Part shown: positions 9,501-16,198 of the stretch, one piece after another
How positions within the stretch are numbered: the first letter of the stretch is position 1
Layout: each line of letters opens with the position of its first letter
Origin: Cyclobacteriaceae bacterium
Lineage (GTDB): Bacteria; Bacteroidota; Bacteroidia; Cytophagales; Cyclobacteriaceae
Reading direction: 5' to 3'
DNA length: 64,000 nucleotides
Assembly (NCBI GenBank): GCA_013141055.1
Contig: JABFRS010000001.1
Coordinates: 3,155,319-3,219,318, forward strand
Position numbers and translations under genes: made by a program
Notes under the pieces: model-generated
What the model was told of the DNA's origin: nothing
Databases searched by the model: none
What the model saw: only the letters and a program-made list of their open reading frames with translations

Positions 9501-12273
9501 TTCTTATCAATGTTCGTCCAATGGCATCAGCACTGATGAATGCTTCGTAAGGAAGGCAGATAACTTCAAACAAGGATAGCAAGAGTCCTTTTGAAGTATT
9601 ATCGAAAACATTCTCCGCGTGAGAAGAGAACGTAACTTCTTTTGGCTTCTGAGTGAGGTGCCATCCCGACATTGTAAGTGTTGGAATGATGAGAATTCCC
9701 AGGACTGTCACTGTCCAGAATAATGGGAATGAAGATAATGTCCATCCTAAGACGAGCATGGTCAATAGAGCGATAGGCACCAGACTGCGTCGGAGATTAT
9801 CCAGAATCTTCCATCTCGACAATGCACTGATAGGATTGGAAGTTAATTTCCGCTGAGCATTGGGAACCCATGGAAGAAACCAGGTTCCAATCTGCCAGTC
9901 ACCACGTATCCATCGATGGCGGCGACTGATGTCCATGCTGTAGCGCGGGGGTGTCTCTTCATAGAACTGAACATCACTTGCAAATCCGCTTCTGACATAG
10001 CTTCCTTCCAGTAAATCGTGACTAAGAATTCTGTTTTCCGGAAAGCGATTATTTAAAACCCTTTCGAATGTATCGACTTCATAGATTCCTTTTCCAATGA
10101 ATGATCCTTCATTAAAAATATCCTGATAAACATCTGACGTTACACGAGTGTAAGGATCAATGCCTGAATCATTTTCATGCAATCTTGTGTAACGTGAAAG
10201 AACTGCACCATGTACGCTGACGGCAATACGCGGTTGAATGATTCCATAACCTTTTACAACTCTCTTTTTTACCTCATCGTAAATGGGGCGATTCAAAGGA
10301 TGAGCCATAATCCCTACCAGCTTGGCAGCGGACTCCCTGGGAAGTTGAGTGTCAGTATCAAGGGTGATGATGTACTTTACACTTTTGTATGATTCTTCGT
10401 TTCCGACAATTTCAGCGAAGCGATCTTTGCCATGACCTCTTAAAAGTTGATTCAATTCACCAAGTTTACCCCGCTTTCTTTCATAACCCATCCACTTTTT
10501 ATCAACTCCATTCCATCTTCTTGGACGGTGAAAGAGGAAGAAAAAATCTTCCGACTTGTTGCTGTATTTTTTATTCAATGCGCTGATACAATCTTTTGCC
10601 ATGGCAAGAAGCTCAGCATCTTCCGGCATGGTCTCCTTGTCAGCATCTCTGAAATCTGTCAGCAATCCAAAAAGCAGATGCGGATCGCGGTTACCAAGAA
10701 ACCTTATTTCAAGTTCTTCGACGAGCTTTTCAATCTGCTTCCCACCGGTGATCATGGTAGGAATGATGACCAATGTTCTGGAATCTTTAGGAAGTCCTTT
10801 CGAAAAATCCATTTTGGGAAGAGGCTTGGGATTCGTTCGCATGGTGGCGATCCAGTTGACAATCGAGATCGCAAGCTGACTTGCTCCTAAAAGAGACAGC
10901 ACTGACATTACGTAGAAGAATGCATTCCTTCCCTGCTCAGTATAGGCTTTCAGGATAAGACCACCACCAACTCCAATGGTGAGAAGGATAGCCCCCAGTA
11001 CATAGAATGTTGATTTGTTATTTTTAAAAAGTTCTTTAAAGAATTCTGTGAATGAGACTCTTGCTTTAAGAGTTTTTTCAGTAGTCTTGAGCCCATCACC
11101 AATAAGATAATAACCTACATGTGATTTGTAATCATCAGCATTGCTTGTTTCGGAATGCTGATGTGCAAGTTTGATGACGGACTTGGCAACCTCATTCTCG
11201 GAGAGTCTTGTTTTTTTGGAGATTTTCTCAATAGAGTGGCGGTAAAGATCGCGTGTGTAGAAATCCATTTTGGGATACACACCGTTCTGATCCGTCTTCA
11301 GAGTTTTTTCTACGAGACTCATTTCTTCAACGAAGTCCTGCCAGTTTGTTTTCGCGAGAAAGCGAAGACTCTTGATGCTGTTACTCATCGACACATGATC
11401 GGCAGCTTGCTTTTGATTTTCTGAAAGCACCATTCCGCTGATCGTATCGCCGGTTTCAACGAGATGTTGTTCTACCCATGAGAGAGGAAGTGTAAGATTG
11501 ATCCCTTTCCATTGGAGTTTTCTTGAATACTCTGCAATGAACGCACTTACCATAGGAGGATTTGAGCGCGCCATGTCTGCCATAGTGAGAACAAGGTTTT
11601 TAGGGTTGTTCTCAGCAGTTTCGATGATGCAATCCGCCCAATGATGTGCTGAGTTTGCGTCAATCCGGTCAATCGCGACACGCGATGCAACACGTCTTAG
11701 ATTTTCCAGAAGGGCAAGACGGAGCATGATAGGAATCGCCCATAATTCTCCCAGCGTAAGCTCGCTTGTCTTTTGATAGGATTGAATAAATCTGTTGAGG
11801 ATGTGAATGTCGAGATGTCCATCGCTGTGTGAAATAATTTCTATTGCGATATCGTACACTCTTGGGAGACCTGTGTTGACAAGTTTAGGTAATCCTTTGC
11901 TATAACCTTTCGGTAAGTGTTTTTTTCCAATCTTGATTTGTTCATCAATCAGGTAAAAATTATCAAGCAGCCATTCTCCTGCGGGAGAGATCGGTGTTTT
12001 AAATTGAATAGCCTCTTGTAAAAGATCAATTACACGAAGGATCACTTCTTCATTGTCGGCAAGTCTCTTCAGAAGATGTTCGGGAGCCTTCTTCTCATTG
12101 ATCTCATGACGAAGGGCAAGTTCAGTAGCGTGAGTTCCAAACTGCTCGATTGTGAATAGTTCTGCTCTCAGCGGAGGAGCATTGTTAATATCACTCCTTA
12201 CGAAAGTATCTTTTTCGAAGTATTGTTTGAGCGGAGATAATAATTCTTCAAGTGTGACGGTGGTTCCCTTCAT
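3547..12273 (-). CDS. Giant cyclic beta-1,2-glucan synthase-like protein (NdvB type)
   Basis: A 2908-aa protein with the architecture of cyclic beta-1,2-glucan synthases. An N-terminal helical region (about 1-400) is followed by membrane helices near residue 431. A GT84-type glycosyltransferase domain comes next, with DTDTQLP near 639, LLEGSYVRSG, and RHRWIRGDWQ near 788, then further helices (850-1000). A glucoamylase-like domain starts near 1039 and includes APYATVMSLMIDP near 1498. Two carbohydrate-binding modules (near 1668 and 2178, each with a Y(I/M)RD...WS motif) precede a C-terminal GH94 phosphorylase domain with GFRDQLQDVLAL near 2441 and GSGDWNDGM near 2573, where the catalytic Asp sits. 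The GH94 part in the family trims chain length. The product is inferred to be a periplasmic beta-glucan. It follows a receiver-domain gene by 52 bases. Confidence 0.85.
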   Translation of the reverse strand: MKGTTVTLEELLSPLKQYFEKDTFVRSDINNAPPLRAELFTIEQFGTHATELALRHEINEKKAPEHLLKRLADNEEVILRVIDLLQEAIQFKTPISPAGEWLLDNFYLIDEQIKIGKKHLPKGYSKGLPKLVNTGLPRVYDIAIEIISHSDGHLDIHILNRFIQSYQKTSELTLGELWAIPIMLRLALLENLRRVASRVAIDRIDANSAHHWADCIIETAENNPKNLVLTMADMARSNPPMVSAFIAEYSRKLQWKGINLTLPLSWVEQHLVETGDTISGMVLSENQKQAADHVSMSNSIKSLRFLAKTNWQDFVEEMSLVEKTLKTDQNGVYPKMDFYTRDLYRHSIEKISKKTRLSENEVAKSVIKLAHQHSETSNADDYKSHVGYYLIGDGLKTTEKTLKARVSFTEFFKELFKNNKSTFYVLGAILLTIGVGGGLILKAYTEQGRNAFFYVMSVLSLLGASQLAISIVNWIATMRTNPKPLPKMDFSKGLPKDSRTLVIIPTMITGGKQIEKLVEELEIRFLGNRDPHLLFGLLTDFRDADKETMPEDAELLAMAKDCISALNKKYSNKSEDFFFLFHRPRRWNGVDKKWMGYERKRGKLGELNQLLRGHGKDRFAEIVGNEESYKSVKYIITLDTDTQLPRESAAKLVGIMAHPLNRPIYDEVKKRVVKGYGIIQPRIAVSVHGAVLSRYTRLHENDSGIDPYTRVTSDVYQDIFNEGSFIGKGIYEVDTFERVLNNRFPENRILSHDLLEGSYVRSGFASDVQFYEETPPRYSMDISRRHRWIRGDWQIGTWFLPWVPNAQRKLTSNPISALSRWKILDNLRRSLVPIALLTMLVLGWTLSSFPLFWTVTVLGILIIPTLTMSGWHLTQKPKEVTFSSHAENVFDNTSKGLLLSLFEVICLPYEAFISADAIGRTLIRMFITRKNMLEWNPSGFLQKQKENLFTLTLKMFFAPLLSAALIYLLINYYAFSFYLAIPFLVLWILSPAVAYWVSIPIKAYKTTVTHDQKMYLRGLARKTWAYFEAHVTASENWLPPDNLQQYPIVKIAHRTSPTNIGLALLSNLTAYDFGYIGGMQLINRTYNTFLTLKKLDRYAGHFYNWYDTQSLATLQPRYISTVDSGNLAGHLIVLRQGLLDLPNRPIVNNNLWKGLYDTVQVLFQHVAPSNEKAFSILQKGFAELNFSETLSLKQVKAGLEKISGSVNRFILDEEFKKSEDVMEWVRSLQHQLSAWQSELALLNPLLQYEERPERFKNIKLTTDSTSLNDLILLEENLSEKLKEFQNVKLSDLEAAWLFNFEKSVHEASSTAKEKIAEIKRLAEDCQDFSNMEYDFLYDRDQHLVSIGYSVDDHRLDASFYDLLASEARLGLFVAIAQGKIPQESWFALGRRLAETNSSPVLLSWSGSMFEYLMPNLVMPVYENTLLDETSKGCVRKQIEYGKQQGVPWGISESCYNVVDANLTYQYRAFGVPDLGFKRGLGLDLVIAPYATVMSLMIDPAAACKNLKRLESKGYSGKYGLFESIDYTPLRLTRSKVPALIQSFMVHHQGMSLLALDHLLYDQPMQKRFEADTVLQTALLLLQERVPKSISFYSLPKDSEEIVHTASAGEIRVLNTPDGSHPEIQLLSNGKYHVMVSNSGGGYSRYNEMAITRWREDSTRDNWGTFSYIRDLEDGEFWSNTYQPTLKKGLSYEAIFSQGRVEFRRIDKGIELHTEIIVSPEDNVEIRRIHITNHTRSERKLEITSYGEVVMALPVADDAHPAFNNLFVQTEILSSQHAILCTRRPRSDEETPPWVFHLMKVTHAKTDHISYETDRYKFIGRGNSIANPQAMIQEEPLSNTEGPVLDPITSVQYRITLGAEATAIIDIITGISESRSGCQNLVDKYQDRNFRNRAFELTWTHSQVVLRQINATESDSQLFSRLASSILYANPSLRAPKDVLIKNSRGQSALWSHSISGDLPIVLLQVSDSTNITLIKQLMQARAYWLFKGLVIDLVIINEDHSGYRQVLQEQVQSLISAGIGINPSVKQGNIIVRLSDQISTEDRVLLQTVARVIISDKNGTLLDHLDRRQKSGPVIPLLTQTKRNEPGDETPLAISERLFDNGMGGFSTDGTEYVITTDADNPTPLPWSNVIANPNFGTIVTESGPVYTWAENAHEFRLTPWNNDPVSNNGGEVFYMRDEESGKVWSPMPFPAPSTSNFVTRHGFGYSVFETREDGISTEVWIYVDREAQIKFTVIKIKNLSGRARSLSATGYAEWVLGGLRPGSVMHVVTEPDAETGTLLTRNPYNTEFPNRVVFFDANSAKYSFTTDRHEFIGRNGTLEDPDGMKRQRLSGNYGAGLDPCSAIQIPFVLSSGQDKEIIFRMGTGKDIHEVRNMLSKFKGRDAAVNSLSVIREYWRTTLGHVKVKTPDPALNILANGWLMYQVISCRLWGRSGFYQSGGAFGFRDQLQDVLALMDAAPQLTRDQILLSASRQFREGDVQHWWHPPLGRGVRTRCSDDMLWIAFTTSRYVTHTHDFAILKELVSFIEGRELNADQESSYDLPVSSDEKTTLYDHCKRAITHSLKFGSHGLPFMGSGDWNDGMNNVGIKGQGESVWLAFFLFDVLRRFEPIAIVMQDEAFVKTCREAAADLKVSIDKAWDGEWYRRAYFDDGTPLGSSQNTECRIDSISQSWAVLSEAGTPERVHQAMESVDKYLVDKTNSLIRLLDPPFNHSEKDPGYIKGYLPGVRENGGQYSHAAIWMVMAVAKMGNRQRTWDLLQIINPINHGRSKDDIKVYKTEPYVMAADVYGVEPHVGRGGWTWYTGSAGWMYQLVMESFLGLRREGSKLFINPCVPESWKSFDVEYRYMNTLYKIEIILSSEKDISIKVDGTTQKENAIQLVDDGKEHKVVAKVSAVKLNAVMVEETAPSVH

Positions 12274-12325
12274 GTTACGCTTACAATTGTTAGAAATAAA
12301 AATTCACATGGATGATCTGATCTGC

Positions 12326-12661
12326 TTAGTTAAGGCATGACAGGATCTCATCCAGGGTTATTGGTTTTTCCAGAATTCTAAATGTTGATGCGGATGTTTT
12401 TGGTACACCCAATGCGCTTAGCAGATTCAAATGGGTGTTAGGATAATTTTTCAGTATGTACTCTGTCTTTCCCCAGCCAAGTCCATCGGGCAGGCTGTTA
12501 TCCAGAAAAATGTATTCAGGTCTTTCTTTCTCCAGCATATCCATGCCGTCAGCTATGTTATGTGCAAGAAATAATTCGAAATCTTTATCAGCGAAAAAAT
12601 AAGAGAGTGCTAACCCGAAATCCTGATCATCATCTATCACCAATATCTTCTTCTTTTTCAT
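12326..12661 (-). CDS. Stand-alone receiver-domain response regulator
   Basis: A 111-aa single receiver domain: acidic pocket DDD at residues 10-12, phosphoacceptor Asp54 in FLDNSLPDG, and a Lys near the C-terminus in LEKP. There is no output domain, so it must act by protein contact. It is 52 bases upstream of the giant glucan synthase gene and in the same direction, which suggests phosphorylation-linked control of that enzyme or of a kinase elsewhere. The position usually held by Thr/Ser before the Lys is LLSALG. The upstream region has a GTAGAG/TTCTAC palindrome at 12849 and a candidate sigma-54 core. Confidence 0.85.
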   Translation of the reverse strand: MKKKKILVIDDDQDFGLALSYFFADKDFELFLAHNIADGMDMLEKERPEYIFLDNSLPDGLGWGKTEYILKNYPNTHLNLLSALGVPKTSASTFRILEKPITLDEILSCLN

Positions 12662-12779
12662 CTTCTAGTTCATTTAATCATCAGGAGCCGTTAGGTAAAT
12701 TGCCTTGAGGCTCATTCCTGATGCCCGGGTGCTTTCAATATTTAGAAAATATCATACCACCTGACAGCATTTGTTTTGC

Positions 12780-12794
12780 GCGATGAGGCAACCG
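12780..12794 (-). promoter_or_regulatory. Candidate sigma-54 core promoter upstream of the receiver gene
   Basis: Reading leftwards, CGGTTGCCTCATCGC has GG and GC ten bases apart, the invariant sigma-54 signature, but lacks the rest of TGGCAC and TTGC. Its GG is about 63 bp from the palindrome at 12849-12864, as at the better sites. The leader to the start codon at 12661 would be about 110 bases. Confidence 0.35.
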
Positions 12795-12848
12795 TTTGCA
12801 ATCATCTGTTTTGAAAAGTTGCTGTTTTACTTCAGAAGGGCGGTCCTT

Positions 12849-12864
12849 GTAGAGAAATTTCTAC
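12849..12864 (-). promoter_or_regulatory. Palindromic operator upstream of the receiver/glucan synthase operon
   Basis: GTAGAGAAATTTCTAC matches the 16-bp stress palindrome with one mismatch in one half-site. It lies 187 bases before the start codon, farther than at most other sites. Confidence 0.4.
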
Positions 12865-13138
12865 ATCGACTCATAAAGAAAGAACGGTTGTGCTTCCTGA
12901 AAATAAGCTCCTTGCTAGTGCTGATGGACCAATAGAAGCGTTGTCATGATTGGGGATTGATGATGACATTTTATGAAAAAGAAAACCGGAGTTATAATAA
13001 CCAAAGGACCGAGTAAGATCTGAATAGAGACCGGGTTAACTCTGAATGAGATCTGAGTAGAGATCGCGTAAGCATCGGCAAGGATCAGAGATGAATAGGA
13101 GAGTCGACCGGGTTGAATCAGGGACCGATCCGACATGA

Positions 13139-13365
13139 ATCAGAGAAACATCAGAGAGCAATCAGAGAGTTATCAGAGAAGTATCAGAGGGTGAAAGGTA
13201 AAATACAGGTATTTAACCGAGAGTGATCAGAGGTGAATCAGAGATTTATCAGAGAAAGCAGCGTTTTTATCAGAGAATCATCAGAGAGCGATCAGAGAAA
13301 CATCAGAGAAAGCATGCAATGGTAGCTGAAAAGTCCGAGGAACATCCGAGAAACGTTCGAGAAAC
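13139..13365. repeat. Phased 11-bp direct-repeat array (ATCAGAGANNN)
   Basis: Five units start at 13139, 13150, 13161, 13172 and 13183. Three start at 13226, 13237 and 13248, four at 13269, 13280, 13291 and 13302, and three diverged (N)TCCGAGRAAC units at 13333, 13344 and 13355. Each unit is ATCAGAG plus about four variable bases, exactly 11 bp long, so the constant face recurs about once per helical turn. Degenerate relatives (ATCTGAATAGAG, AATCAGGGACC) lie just upstream, 13018-13137. No open frame runs through the array. Confidence 0.85.
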
Positions 13366-13590
13366 ACCCCCAAAAACCCTCAAATTGAGCTAAAAACGAA
13401 GAAAAGTGGGTCTCAAACCTGACATTAAATGGTAAAAGTGGCGATTTTGGGGTGATTTGGAGGTTTTTGGCAAGCGTCTGGTATAAGTCGGTTATTCAAA
13501 GGGCTTAAAACAAACTAAAAAAGCCTTTTAACGGAACTATATAGCACTAAAAGCTATATGATGTGGGCTGATGAGCGATGAACGGCGAAG

Positions 13591-13640
13591 CCCTGTAGCC
13601 TTAGTGCTACAGGGACACGGATTATCAGCTACGCTGATGG
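13591..13640. repeat. 50-bp double-hairpin repeat, copy 1
   Basis: A 9-bp stem (CCCTGTAGC 13591-13599, loop CTTAGT, GCTACAGGG 13606-13614) is followed by nine bases and a second 6-bp stem (ATCAGC 13624-13629, GCTGAT 13633-13638). The same element recurs at 13924 with one base changed in the second loop. It resembles REP-like dispersed palindromes. Confidence 0.8.
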
Positions 13641-13698
13641 GGTACTAAAAAACCATCTGTTTTTGGGGTGTTTGTCGCCCGCTTCCGGACGAGGCGGT

Positions 13699-13829
13699 CA
13701 GTTTCTTAACAGTTCTTAACAGTTTCTAACAGTTCTTAACAGATCGTGACAGTTCTTAACAGTTTGTAACAGATCGTGAGTGTTCGTGTAGTTTCGTGAC
13801 AGTTCTTAACAGATCGTAACAGTTCGTGA
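13699..13829. repeat. Phased 10-bp direct-repeat array (CAGTTCTTAA)
   Basis: Thirteen consecutive units: one of 11 bp at 13699, then twelve of exactly 10 bp from 13710 to 13829. Variants are CAGTTCTTAA, CAGTTTCTAA, CAGTTTGTAA, CAGATCGTGA, CAGATCGTAA, CAGTTCGTGA and two more degenerate units. It differs in sequence and period from the 11-bp array 330 bp to the left. Confidence 0.85.
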
Positions 13830-13923
13830 CATTTTGGTTTTGCGGCCGTTGCATATTTGGGCATGAACAAACAAACGGCATATGAAAACAAGATCAGAAA
13901 AAACAAAGAGGGAACAGTGGCCA

Positions 13924-13973
13924 CCCTGTAGCCTTAGTGCTACAGGGACACGGATTATCAGCTGCGCTGATGG
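13924..13973. repeat. 50-bp double-hairpin repeat, copy 2
   Basis: Same two stems as the copy at 13591 (CCCTGTAGC 13924-13932, GCTACAGGG 13939-13947; ATCAGC 13957-13962, GCTGAT 13966-13971). The only difference is TGC for TAC in the second loop. The two copies flank the 10-bp array. Confidence 0.8.
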
Positions 13974-13980
13974 GTCTATA

Positions 13981-14125
13981 AGCCCACGGTTTTAACCGTG
14001 GGATGATGATAGGATATTTTCACCCCAACCATTTTAATGGTTTCAAAATTAATTTGTGTTTAGAAAACCATTGAAATGGTTGTTGATGCTGATCAATTTA
14101 CGACCCACAGTTAAAACCGTGGGCT
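13981..14125. repeat. 145-bp nested palindrome
   Basis: Outer arms 13981-14002 and 14104-14125 are inverted copies with one mismatch, and each arm is itself a hairpin (CCCACGGTT/AACCGTGGG in the left arm). Inside lie two further self-palindromes, AACCATT/AATGGTT at 14027-14042 and 14066-14081, also inverted to each other. The whole can fold as four small hairpins or one long one. This is a MITE-like or REP-cluster-like structure with no coding capacity. Confidence 0.75.
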
Positions 14126-14166
14126 ATACAGTGCAGAGCTAATCTTTGTAGGCCAGACAGAGCAAT

Positions 14167-14181
14167 TGGCATGATATTTTA
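14167..14181 (+). promoter_or_regulatory. Sigma-54-like promoter of the DUF892 gene
   Basis: TGGCATGATATTTTA has the -24 TGGCA and TTTA at the -12 position, like the promoters at 31835 and 46025. It is 40 bases before the start codon. No GTAGAA-type palindrome is seen upstream; the right arm of the nested palindrome is centred about 55 bp away. Confidence 0.45.
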
Positions 14182-14207
14182 GGCTAAGCAGAACATATTG
14201 CTCCGCT

Positions 14208-14759
14208 ATGAAAAACATGAAAACCGTTGCCGTAGATGCCAAAACCAAAGCTCATCCTGGCGCTCAGCTGGAGGAGTTTTTTTATGAAGCCCTTAAAGAC
14301 ATTTATTGGGCTGAGAAGCAACTCACAAAAGCAATTCCGAAAATGATACGGGCTGCTACCACTGAGGAACTTCAGGAGGTGTTGGATGAGCATCTTGAAG
14401 AAACAATAGATCAGGTTACACAACTCGAAAAAGTATTTGAACTATTGGACAAAAAGCCACTGGCGAAGAAATGTGATGCTATGGAAGGCTTAATGAAAGA
14501 AGCTGAAAGTATCATTGAGGAAACAGAGGAAGGCTCTATGACCCGCGATGTTGCATTGATCTTCGCCGGACAAAAAATTGAACACTATGAAATCGCAACC
14601 TACGGTACATTGGTGCGTCTCGCAAAGACCATGAACCGGGAAGATGTTGCCGATCTATTAAATAAAATACTTGATCAGGAAAAAGAAGCTGACATGACGC
14701 TTACAGGTGTTGCTGAAAACAACATCAATGTAGAAGCTACTCAGGAAGTAGAAGCATAA
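14208..14759 (+). CDS. YciE-like ferritin-fold protein (DUF892)
   Basis: A 183-aa helical protein of the DUF892 family (YciE/YciF of enterobacteria). It has the LEEFFYEALKDIYWAEKQL N-terminal helix, a HLEETIDQV helix and the IEHYEIATYGTL helix, giving the Glu/His pairs of a ferritin-like four-helix bundle that can hold a dimetal site. The family is linked to osmotic and general stress; the reaction is unknown. The tail from about residue 165 is acidic and probably disordered. It has its own terminator (14787-14814), so it is probably monocistronic, with a sigma-54-like promoter just upstream. Confidence 0.9.
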   Translation: MKNMKTVAVDAKTKAHPGAQLEEFFYEALKDIYWAEKQLTKAIPKMIRAATTEELQEVLDEHLEETIDQVTQLEKVFELLDKKPLAKKCDAMEGLMKEAESIIEETEEGSMTRDVALIFAGQKIEHYEIATYGTLVRLAKTMNREDVADLLNKILDQEKEADMTLTGVAENNINVEATQEVEA

Positions 14760-14786
14760 AAATAACATACGGACGGACAGAGGGGT

Positions 14787-14818
14787 GAAAAGTCAGGCGC
14801 AAGTCTGACTTTTCTTTT
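14787..14818 (+). terminator. Rho-independent terminator of the DUF892 gene
   Basis: A perfect 10-bp stem (GAAAAGTCAG 14787-14796, CTGACTTTTC 14805-14814) with an eight-base loop, followed by TTTTG. It begins 28 bases after the stop codon. A similar terminator (shared AGGGG..GAAAA and GTC(A/G)GGCG) occurs at 51513. Confidence 0.85.
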
Positions 14819-14865
14819 GTAAAACTTCTGCATCATTATAGAGGAATATAAATTAACTTGATAGA

Positions 14866-15957
14866 ATGAATAACGAGGCCGAAGAGATAGACCTTTCCCA
14901 TAAGGAATTTCTCACCCTTGATAAGGACTATGAATCTGCTGCTTCTGCCGCGAATCTGGTCTATTTAAAGGATAATGTTCCTGGAATCCTAAGAAAGCAA
15001 AGTGGAAAAGGCTTTTCTTATTCCTATAAAGACAAGTCCGTCACAGATGAAAAAACTCTCGCCAGAATCAAGAAACTTGCTATTCCTCCTGCATGGACTG
15101 ATGTATGGATATCACCAAAACCATCCGGCCATATTCAGGCGACCGGGGTTGATGTCAGGAAAAGAAAACAATACCGATACCATACACTCTGGAATAATAT
15201 AAGAAGCCAAACGAAGTTTCATCGGCTTTATGAGTTTGGAAAAGCTCTTCCTGCTTTAAGACTTCAGTTGGATAAGGATGTTTCTTTACCTGAACTAAAT
15301 GAACGGAAGGTACTGGCAGCCGTTATTCTTTTAATGGAGCGCACTTATATCCGGGTTGGTAATGCTGGTTATGAAAAAATGAATGGTTCCTACGGTCTCA
15401 CTACATTGAAAGATAAACATGTATTGATACAAAAGGGTGAAATGAATTTCTCATTCAAAGGTAAGAAGGGTGTTTACCACAAGATATCCTTAAAGAATAA
15501 GAAGCTTGCAAAGATTGTTAAGGAATGCAGGGATGTTCCTGGCAAAGAACTGTTTCAGTATTATGCGGCAGATGGAAGTCAAAGAAGCATTGATTCCGGA
15601 AGCGTCAATCAGTACATCAAGGACGCATCGGGAATGGACTTTAGCGCTAAGGACTTTCGCTTATGGGCTGGTTCATTAAATATTCTTCAGGCTTTCAAGG
15701 TTTGTGGCGAAGCTGAGACAGCTTCCGATTGCAAGAAAAATGTTCTTGCCAGCCTTGATGAAGTTAGTTCAAAGCTGGGAAACACAAGAACAGTGTGTAA
15801 AAAGTATTATGTGCATCCGGGAATTATTAAACTGTATGAGGAGAACGGTCTGACAAAATACCTCAAGGAAATTGAAGGTTCAGATCAGCTTGAAGATTCT
15901 CCTGAGTTGCACCATGACGAGAAGATTCTTTTAAAGATCCTTAAAGGCCTTCACTGA
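14866..15957 (+). CDS. DNA topoisomerase IB
   Basis: A 363-aa poxvirus-like type IB topoisomerase, which relaxes supercoils by nicking one strand through a 3'-phosphotyrosine link. An N-terminal DNA-clamp domain is followed by the catalytic domain with RTYIRVGNAGYEKMNGSYGLTTL (the RVGN Arg), a catalytic Lys in the beta hairpin, DFRLWAGS, and the nucleophile region VCKKYYVHP. Tyr315, just before VHP, is the expected nucleophile. Length is normal for bacterial TopIB. It stands beside stress and repair genes and is convergent with the next small gene with no spacer. Confidence 0.93.
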   Translation: MNNEAEEIDLSHKEFLTLDKDYESAASAANLVYLKDNVPGILRKQSGKGFSYSYKDKSVTDEKTLARIKKLAIPPAWTDVWISPKPSGHIQATGVDVRKRKQYRYHTLWNNIRSQTKFHRLYEFGKALPALRLQLDKDVSLPELNERKVLAAVILLMERTYIRVGNAGYEKMNGSYGLTTLKDKHVLIQKGEMNFSFKGKKGVYHKISLKNKKLAKIVKECRDVPGKELFQYYAADGSQRSIDSGSVNQYIKDASGMDFSAKDFRLWAGSLNILQAFKVCGEAETASDCKKNVLASLDEVSSKLGNTRTVCKKYYVHPGIIKLYEENGLTKYLKEIEGSDQLEDSPELHHDEKILLKILKGLH

Positions 15958-16140
15958 TCATTTATTTTTCCCAATCCTTGCGACAAAGTAGATGATGACC
16001 GCGACGATAATTACCACCAGGAACACACCCGTGTAAAATCCTGCCCCAAAAATATCACCTACGACCTGGCAACTGGTGAGAAATGTACTTCCTATCAAGA
16101 GAGTCAGAAGATAGAAAACAGGAGTAAGGATTGGTTTCAT
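15958..16140 (-). CDS. Small predicted lipoprotein with one membrane helix (60 aa)
   Basis: A 60-aa protein. The N-terminal signal ends in the lipobox STFLTSC (Cys24), followed by a hydrophobic segment (GVFLVVIIVAVIIYFV) and a basic end (ARIGKNK). Short proteins of this shape are common in Bacteroidota and have no assigned function. It reads towards the topoisomerase gene and its stop abuts that stop codon. The palindrome at 16199 lies 58 bases upstream, but no well-spaced sigma-54 promoter points this way. Confidence 0.6.
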   Translation of the reverse strand: MKPILTPVFYLLTLLIGSTFLTSCQVVGDIFGAGFYTGVFLVVIIVAVIIYFVARIGKNK

Positions 16141-16198
16141 ATTTTTCAGAGTACAGTAAAAAAATCAAGCCAGACTTCAGGAATGATTGTGTATTCCC

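Larger units (their letters stand above)
12662..14207. other. 1.5-kb non-coding region rich in structured repeats
   Basis: No convincing gene is present: the short frames here run through repeats and have no protein-like composition. It separates two divergent genes. It contains a stress palindrome (12849), an 11-bp phased array (13139-13365), a small hairpin (ATATAGC 13539-13545, GCTATAT 13553-13559), two copies of a 50-bp double hairpin (13591 and 13924), a 10-bp array (13699-13829) and a nested palindrome (13981-14125). Confidence 0.75.

Noticed and set aside
13139-13829. A possible CRISPR array
   Set aside because: Units are 10-11 bp with no spacers of constant length and no cas genes.
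12915-13924. Short frames on the minus strand within the repeat region (12915-13136 and 13736-13924)
   Set aside because: They run through the repeats, have repetitive or biased translation (KNCHETTRTLTI-like) and no support from family resemblance.
16155-16172. TGGCTTGATTT on the minus strand before the 60-aa lipoprotein gene
   Set aside because: No -12 GC or TTAC at the right spacing; only about 35 bp from the palindrome.
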